From the NCBI GenBank assembly GCA_022835495.1, contig BQOK01000001.1, positions 1,302,001 through 1,366,000 of the forward strand: DNA of 64,000 nt. Direction: 5' to 3'. Positions within the stretch are counted from its first letter, which is position 1; each line of letters begins with the position of its first letter. Both the position numbers and the translations under genes were made by a program. The stretch comes from Oscillospiraceae bacterium. GTDB lineage: Bacteria; Bacillota; Clostridia; Oscillospirales; Ruminococcaceae. The notes beneath the pieces are model-generated. The model was given only the letters and a program-made list of their open reading frames with translations, did not search any database and had not been told where the DNA came from. Of this stretch, positions 60,131 to 64,000 are shown one piece after another.

Positions 60131-60858
60131 AGGGCGCTGCCCCCGGTGATGGGCAGGGTGACGCCGGTGATAAAGCCCGCTTCCTCGCCCAGCAAAAACG
60201 CCATGGCGGGCACCACGTCGGCCGGGCGGGCGTTGCGGCCCATGGGGTTTGCCTCGGCGGAGGCCTGCACGATCAGGTCGCTGGTATCGGCCAAAAACTT
60301 TGTTTCCATCATGCTGGGGGCCACGCAGTTCACGGTCACGCCGAAGGGCGCATAGTCTGCCGCGAGGCTTTTGGCAAGGCCGGAAAGCGCGCTTTTTGCC
60401 ATGATGTAGGCGGCGGTGTTTTTGGGGGGAAGCCCCAGCAGGTAGCTGGTGAGCATAAACAGCACCCGGCCCTTTTTGGCCTTTGCCATGGCGGGCAAAA
60501 ACGCCTTGCACAGCGCCACGGCGCTGCGCACCTGCACGCTGAGATCCAGCTCGAAGCGGGCTTCGTCGAAATTTTTGAACTTGGCGTTCACCACCCGCAG
60601 CGCAGGCAGATGCACAAAATGGGTGGGGGCGGGGCAGGTGGCCTTTACGTCACAGATAAAGGCTTCCAGCGCCTTCTCGCTGGTAAGGTCCACGTCGTAG
60701 GTGCGCACGGCGCCCGGGTGGGCTTTGCACACCGCCGCAAGGCCGGAAAGATCGCCCGCGCCCTGCGCGATAAAAAGATCCCCCTCGGCATACAGCCGTT
60801 CAATCAGCGCGCAGCCCACGTCGCTGGAGGCGCCGGTGATGAGATAAACGTTGCCCAT
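60127..60858 (-). CDS. Short-chain dehydrogenase/reductase (FabG-like)
   Basis: 243 residues from ATG 60858 behind AAAGGAG. NAD(P)-binding motif TGASSDVG (8-15), catalytic Ser in MLTSYLLGLPP, and the YxxxK pair in AAYIMAKSAL. Such enzymes reduce 3-oxoacyl-ACP; with the MaoC-like dehydratase and ACP of the same operon, it could process a short ACP-bound acyl chain. Longer upstream readings overlap the MaoC gene in another frame and are rejected. Confidence 0.9.
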   Translation of the reverse strand: MGNVYLITGASSDVGCALIERLYAEGDLFIAQGAGDLSGLAAVCKAHPGAVRTYDVDLTSEKALEAFICDVKATCPAPTHFVHLPALRVVNAKFKNFDEARFELDLSVQVRSAVALCKAFLPAMAKAKKGRVLFMLTSYLLGLPPKNTAAYIMAKSALSGLAKSLAADYAPFGVTVNCVAPSMMETKFLADTSDLIVQASAEANPMGRNARPADVVPAMAFLLGEEAGFITGVTLPITGGSAL

Positions 60859-60872
60859 GTGAAAAAACTCCT

Positions 60873-61289
60873 TTATTTTGCCACGCCGGCCCTGATGAGC
60901 CCGCGGGTCACTTTTTTGCCCTGCTGGTTGGTGATGACCGCCTTGATGGTAACTTCGCCGAAGGTCTCGTTCACTTCCTCCACGCGGCCGGCCACGGTGA
61001 GGGTATCGCCGATGAAGATGGGTTTTGCAAACTTGGCCTCCACGCTGTGCAGAAGGCAGTGCTCGCCCGGCAGCCAGACCCCCGCCAGGGTGGAAAAAAA
61101 GCTCGCCCCCAGCATGCCGTACACCACCCGGCCGGGGTAGCCCCGCCCAGAGGCGTATTCCTCGCTCATGTGGATGGGGCTGCAATCGCCGGTGAGGGCG
61201 CAGAAGGCGTCCATCATGGCGGCGGTCACGGTCACGGTAAACTGTTCGGTCATGCCGGGCGCCAGCTCGGCCAGGGTATAATGGTTCAT
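60873..61289 (-). CDS. MaoC-like hot-dog dehydratase
   Basis: 138 residues from ATG 61289. The hydratase motif FCALTGDCSPIHMSEEYA contains the expected Asp and His pair; GRVVYGMLGASFFSTLAG follows. MaoC-type proteins hydrate or dehydrate enoyl- or 3-hydroxyacyl thioesters. It is 14 bp upstream of the SDR gene and separated from the ACP gene by a terminator-like hairpin. Confidence 0.9.
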   Translation of the reverse strand: MNHYTLAELAPGMTEQFTVTVTAAMMDAFCALTGDCSPIHMSEEYASGRGYPGRVVYGMLGASFFSTLAGVWLPGEHCLLHSVEAKFAKPIFIGDTLTVAGRVEEVNETFGEVTIKAVITNQQGKKVTRGLIRAGVAK

Positions 61290-61312
61290 TCGGAGCCTCC
61301 TTGTGTGCGGCA

Positions 61313-61347
61313 GAAAAAGCGGGGCCGGGCCTTTGGCCCAGCCCCGC
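61313..61347 (-). terminator. Internal terminator between acp and maoC genes
   Basis: On the minus strand a 13-bp stem (61347-61335 with 61331-61319, loop AAA) is followed by T5. It would lower expression of maoC-SDR-GNAT relative to FkbH-ACP unless read through. Confidence 0.75.
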
Positions 61348-61361
61348 GCGGTCGCTTTGGT

Positions 61362-61604
61362 TCAGGCGCTCAGCCGCTCGATCAGATCCAGCAGGTCGCC
61401 CACGTTCTTGAGATCCCGCACATCGTCCAGCCGGAACTTCAGGCCAAACTTCTTTTCCATGGCGGTGAGCAGGTTGATCTGCTCCAGGCTGTCCCAGTCC
61501 TCGATGTCGTCGGCGCAAGTCTCGCGGGTGATCACCAGCTCCTCGTCGTCGAAATTATCGCGGAAAATATCCTGCACCGCTTCAAAAATGCCTTGTTTTT
61601 CCAT
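61362..61604 (-). CDS. Acyl carrier protein
   Basis: 80 residues. The phosphopantetheine site is Ser39 in DWDSLEQINLL; the overall helical pattern is that of stand-alone ACPs in FkbH-type clusters rather than the fatty acid AcpP (which has DSLDTVELVM). It sits 12 bp after FkbH, its likely loading enzyme. ATG 61604 follows AAGGAG. Confidence 0.9.
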   Translation of the reverse strand: MEKQGIFEAVQDIFRDNFDDEELVITRETCADDIEDWDSLEQINLLTAMEKKFGLKFRLDDVRDLKNVGDLLDLIERLSA

Positions 61605-61616
61605 CTCAAAAGCTCC

Positions 61617-63395
61617 TTATACCTGTTCGATTTCCATCACGCCGCACTGGGGCTGGTACCCTGCAAGGTCCGTGAACTCAAATACGGCGTTCCCGGCCTC
61701 GTCCCCGGCGGTTTTTACAAAGCCGATTGTAGCATAAAAATCCTTTACAAGCAAGTTTTTGGCGGTGGGATAATAGTGCCCCACAATCTTTTTGACCCCG
61801 GCGGCCCGGGCGGCGGCCACCAGCTGGTCGAACATGGCGTGTTCCAGCCGGCGCTTGAAGGTGCGGCAGCTCATGACCCACAGCTCGATGTCCAGCGTTT
61901 CGCCCCGGACCCGGCCGATCAGCGCGGTGACCAGGCCGTTGTCGCCGAACTTGTCCACCAGGCGGCCGTACAGGGTAATGGCCTGCGGGCTGCCGATCAG
62001 CGCCTGGATCTCGGCGGCGGTGTAGCGCCGGGTGGTCAGGTTGAACTGGTTGGTCTTGTTCACCAGCTGGGTGATGCGCTCGGCGTGGGCCGCGTCGAAC
62101 GCGCCGATCTCGCAGCGCATTTCAAGGCTCTTCAAATAGTCGTTGTAATTGCCGAAGCTCTGTTCCAGCTGGGCGCGGCGGGCGTTCTGCTTGTACATGT
62201 CGGCCCGGTTGCGGTCGTCGGCCGAGAGGGTGGTGACCTCGAAATAGCCCGCCCGGTCCACGGCCGCGATGTAGCCCTCGGGCGCGGTCAGCTCGGGCAC
62301 GGTCACGGCGGGCAGCTCCCGCCGCACGATCTCCCGCTCGGCGGGGTTATCGTCCACAAACACAAAGCTCTCGGGCAGCAGGTTGATCTCGGCGGCCATG
62401 GCGGCCAGGTTCAGGTGCTTTGGCTCCCAGTTGGCCTTGAAGCTCACAAAGTCGGCCGGTGCGAGCACGCTGTCCGGCCGGTCAAAGCCGGTTTTGGCAA
62501 CGGCCTCCTCGTTTTTGCTGCATACGTTCAGCAAAACGCCCAGCTTGGAGAGCTCCTTTAAGTAGCTTTGGAACTCGGTGTAGGCCATGCCGGCGGGGCT
62601 TTCGCTGCCCAGCACGATGCCCTCGGGGCCGTCGTCGCCGATTACGCCGCCCCACAGGGTGTTGTCGAGATCCAGCGCCAGGGCCTTTTTGTTGCGGCCT
62701 AAAAGGCTTTTTACAATGTTCGCCACGCTTTGGGCAAGGTAGGGCACGCATTCCAGGCTCACCGCATATTTGTAGGCATACCAGGCGGTGGGGTCGCTGA
62801 AGCGCTCCATGCCGTGCTGCGCCTGCAGGTAGCACAGATCGTTCAGGTAGAGGTTCGGGGTGGCCTGGGCCAGGGCGGCCAGCTTTTCGTTCAGCCGGCG
62901 CACAAAGCGCACGCGGCCCCCGGCAAAGCTGGCGTCCGCGTTGCCCATGGCCCGCCACAGGGGCAGATCGAAGTTGTTCAGGATGACCGGGCAGCCAAAC
63001 CCCAGGGCCGCCTTTGCCGCCTGCTCAAACCGGCCGAACTCGGCTTCCAGCTTTTCCTGCGCCTGCGCTTCGCCGTCGGTGGGTTCGGGCCAGAGCTTCA
63101 GGTTGCGCTGGCTGGTGTGGATATAAATGACATCCGGCCCAAAGGCGGCCAGGGAACCGTCGTCGAACACCAGGTTTTCGTAAAACAGGGCGTAGCCGCC
63201 CTCATAAAACTCCGGCTGGATGCCGTTTGCCAGCAAAAACAGCTCCAGCATGTTTTTCACTTCGCCGATGGTGCTGCCGCTCATAATGGCCACTTTTTTG
63301 TGGATCAGGCCGGGCTTTTGCAATAATTCGCGCCGGATGCGGCGTTTTTTTTGCAGCAGCCCGGCGGCGTCGAAGGGGTGGGTCAAAAGTTCCAC
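61617..63395 (-). CDS. FkbH-family HAD-type acyl-ACP loading enzyme
   Basis: 592 residues from GTG 63395 behind GGAGG. An SGNH-like N-terminal part (SGSTIGEVKNMLELFLLANG, about 39-220) precedes the FkbH HAD domain: LDLDNTLWGGVIGDDG (near 245) and FVDDNPAEREIVRREL. The C-terminal 170 residues are GNAT-like. Characterised FkbH proteins form glyceryl-ACP from 1,3-bisphosphoglycerate, making an unusual three-carbon unit. First gene of a compact operon with ACP, MaoC, SDR and GNAT genes but no ketosynthase. Confidence 0.9.
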   Translation of the reverse strand: MELLTHPFDAAGLLQKKRRIRRELLQKPGLIHKKVAIMSGSTIGEVKNMLELFLLANGIQPEFYEGGYALFYENLVFDDGSLAAFGPDVIYIHTSQRNLKLWPEPTDGEAQAQEKLEAEFGRFEQAAKAALGFGCPVILNNFDLPLWRAMGNADASFAGGRVRFVRRLNEKLAALAQATPNLYLNDLCYLQAQHGMERFSDPTAWYAYKYAVSLECVPYLAQSVANIVKSLLGRNKKALALDLDNTLWGGVIGDDGPEGIVLGSESPAGMAYTEFQSYLKELSKLGVLLNVCSKNEEAVAKTGFDRPDSVLAPADFVSFKANWEPKHLNLAAMAAEINLLPESFVFVDDNPAEREIVRRELPAVTVPELTAPEGYIAAVDRAGYFEVTTLSADDRNRADMYKQNARRAQLEQSFGNYNDYLKSLEMRCEIGAFDAAHAERITQLVNKTNQFNLTTRRYTAAEIQALIGSPQAITLYGRLVDKFGDNGLVTALIGRVRGETLDIELWVMSCRTFKRRLEHAMFDQLVAAARAAGVKKIVGHYYPTAKNLLVKDFYATIGFVKTAGDEAGNAVFEFTDLAGYQPQCGVMEIEQV

Positions 63396-63498
63396 GCGAT
63401 TCGCCTCCGTTTACTTTAAATTACGACCTAAATTTTACCACAGCCGGGCGGCAAACACAAGCAATGCCAAAGGCTGACCCGCAAACAGCGGGCGTGCC

Positions 63499-63798
63499 TC
63501 AGGCGCCGAAATCTTCCAGCAGGCGGTCGAGCTGTTCCTCGCTTTGGATGGGAATGCCGGCCACCAGGCTTTCCACGTCCTGCCGGGGCAGCAGGTGGGT
63601 GTATATCTCATAAATTTCCAGCGGTTGCGTTTCGCCCGGGCGGTAAAGCGCCAGGCGGCCGCCGTGGTCCTTGAGCAGATATTGCGCGGCGCTGGAGGCC
63701 GCCCCCGGCGCGGAATCGGGCCTTGCCAGCCAGAACAGGCTGAACGCGAGGCTGACCGCGCACAGCAGTGCCAACACATAAAACCAGGGCTTTGCCAA
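63499..63798 (-). CDS. BofC C-terminal-domain-like anchored protein
   Basis: 99 residues; TTG 63798 follows AGAGGTGA by 8 bases. An N-terminal membrane helix (about 4-25) leads to a domain with DHGGRLALYRPG, EIYEIYTHLLPRQDVESL and IQSEEQLDRLLEDF, matching the pattern of BofC C-terminal domains. BofC in Bacillus subtilis restrains the forespore signal that triggers SigK processing; an intact sigK lies in this window. Assignment by pattern only. Confidence 0.6.
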   Translation of the reverse strand: MAKPWFYVLALLCAVSLAFSLFWLARPDSAPGAASSAAQYLLKDHGGRLALYRPGETQPLEIYEIYTHLLPRQDVESLVAGIPIQSEEQLDRLLEDFGA

Positions 63799-63892
63799 TT
63801 TATGTCACCTCTTTTCAAGGGCAGTATGGCCCTTTCGGGGCGCGGCAAAACATTTTTAAAAGTCTTTTCACTGTACTTGCGGGCCATACTTG

Positions 63893-63901
63893 TGGTATAA
63901 T
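63893..63901 (+). promoter_or_regulatory. Extended -10 promoter at the right edge
   Basis: TGG TATAAT at 63893-63901, within the palindrome GGTATAATACC. A small hairpin CGTTCCC/GGGAACG follows at 63929-63944 in the leader. Confidence 0.6.
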
Positions 63902-63978
63902 ACCATAATAACAAAACTAAGCCCTTTTCGTTCCCGAGGGAACGTTGTACATTTTTTCCGCGTAAGGAGGCGGTCCCC

Positions 63979-64000
63979 ATCGAAAACAACGAACACCGCA
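63979..64000 (+). CDS. Start of a gene with ATC start codon (possibly infC)
   Basis: AAGGAGG at 63964-63970 is ideally spaced (8 bases) from ATC 63979; no ATG, GTG or TTG is in range. The visible residues would be (M)ENNEHR. Rare ATT/ATC starts are a hallmark of infC (translation initiation factor 3), which uses them for autoregulation, and its N-terminus is short and polar like this. With seven residues visible the identity is a guess. Confidence 0.3.

Noticed and set aside
63823-63890. GGGCCATACT occurring in opposite orientation upstream of the BofC-like gene and of the right-edge gene
   Set aside because: Only 10 bp and G+C-biased; could be chance, so not proposed as a shared operator.
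1-64000. tRNA, rRNA, CRISPR arrays, prophage
   Set aside because: Intergenic regions were read for cloverleaf, spaced-repeat and phage structural signals; none was seen.

Overview
The window looks like a chromosome segment of a high-G+C Clostridia member (Bacillota), most likely Oscillospiraceae-like. This is inferred from the mix of strong AAGGAGG ribosome binding sites, extended -10 promoters (TGnTATAAT), a dnaG-rpoD pair, intact sporulation sigma factor SigK, a BofC-like protein, zinc-type L31, NCS2 and CstA transporters and a manganese riboswitch. No rRNA, tRNA or CRISPR array was seen. Composition is G+C-rich except in three places: the intergenic region near 28.4-28.9 kb, the IS3 element near 44.2-45.5 kb, and a small regulator near 54 kb.

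Layout. 1-1.2 kb: the end of an anchored surface protein. 1.4-4.1 kb: a polar amino acid ABC operon (permease, ATPase, lipoprotein), followed by a convergent OmpR-family response regulator at 4.1-4.8 kb. 5.05-16.8 kb: nine closely packed genes that could form one operon. They encode a STAS antagonist, a divergent S-adenosylhomocysteine hydrolase-like protein, a MATE transporter fused to an RsbW-type kinase domain, a membrane-bound PP2C phosphatase, a free RsbW kinase, an anchored RCC1-repeat protein, an HD protein and two NCS2 purine permeases. 16.9-20.2 kb (minus): a second amino acid ABC system in which two binding domains and the permease are one polypeptide. 20.3-28.3 kb: cstA with a small coupled ORF, then housekeeping genes (rpmE, yigZ, dgt, dnaG, rpoD) and a PF06541-like membrane protein.

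28.9-37.2 kb is an accessory operon with a papain-like protease, two unrecognised proteins (164 and 1034 aa), a clostripain-family protease, a PI-PLC-like phosphodiesterase and an M23 peptidase. It is preceded by an A+T-rich region with a 17-bp inverted repeat. 37.2-39.3 kb (minus) holds sigK and a MATE pump. 39.6-44.2 kb holds an RND efflux pump with its TetR regulator and a palindromic operator. An IS3-family element with 13-bp ends and a CCT duplication follows; it split a hairpin just upstream of the promoter of a manganese-riboswitch-controlled cation exchanger. 46.7-54.7 kb is a mixed stretch: LysR/glutaredoxin-like pair, sfsA, a ricin-lectin protein with a histone-like tail, a NUDIX enzyme, a CcdA-TlpA fusion, oleate hydratase, a self-operator ribbon-helix-helix regulator and a small unknown. 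54.9-59.1 kb holds an ABC-2 exporter and a CorC/CNNM-type transporter, divergently transcribed, each behind its own leader peptide and attenuator hairpin. 59.1-63.4 kb (minus) is an FkbH-ACP-MaoC-SDR-GNAT biosynthetic cluster. The right edge carries a BofC-like gene and the start of another gene with an ATC start codon.

The strongest candidate for an undescribed system is the partner-switching operon at 5-16.8 kb. It has a kinase, antagonist and phosphatase but no sigma factor, and one kinase domain is welded to a transporter. The ATPases of both flanking amino acid transporters end in what look like decayed RsbW-type domains. Together these suggest STAS/RsbW switching aimed at transporters rather than at RNA polymerase; this is inference. 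The response regulator at 4.1 kb appears to bind 11-bp-spaced AATTGA repeats at its own promoter, the first ABC operon and cstA.
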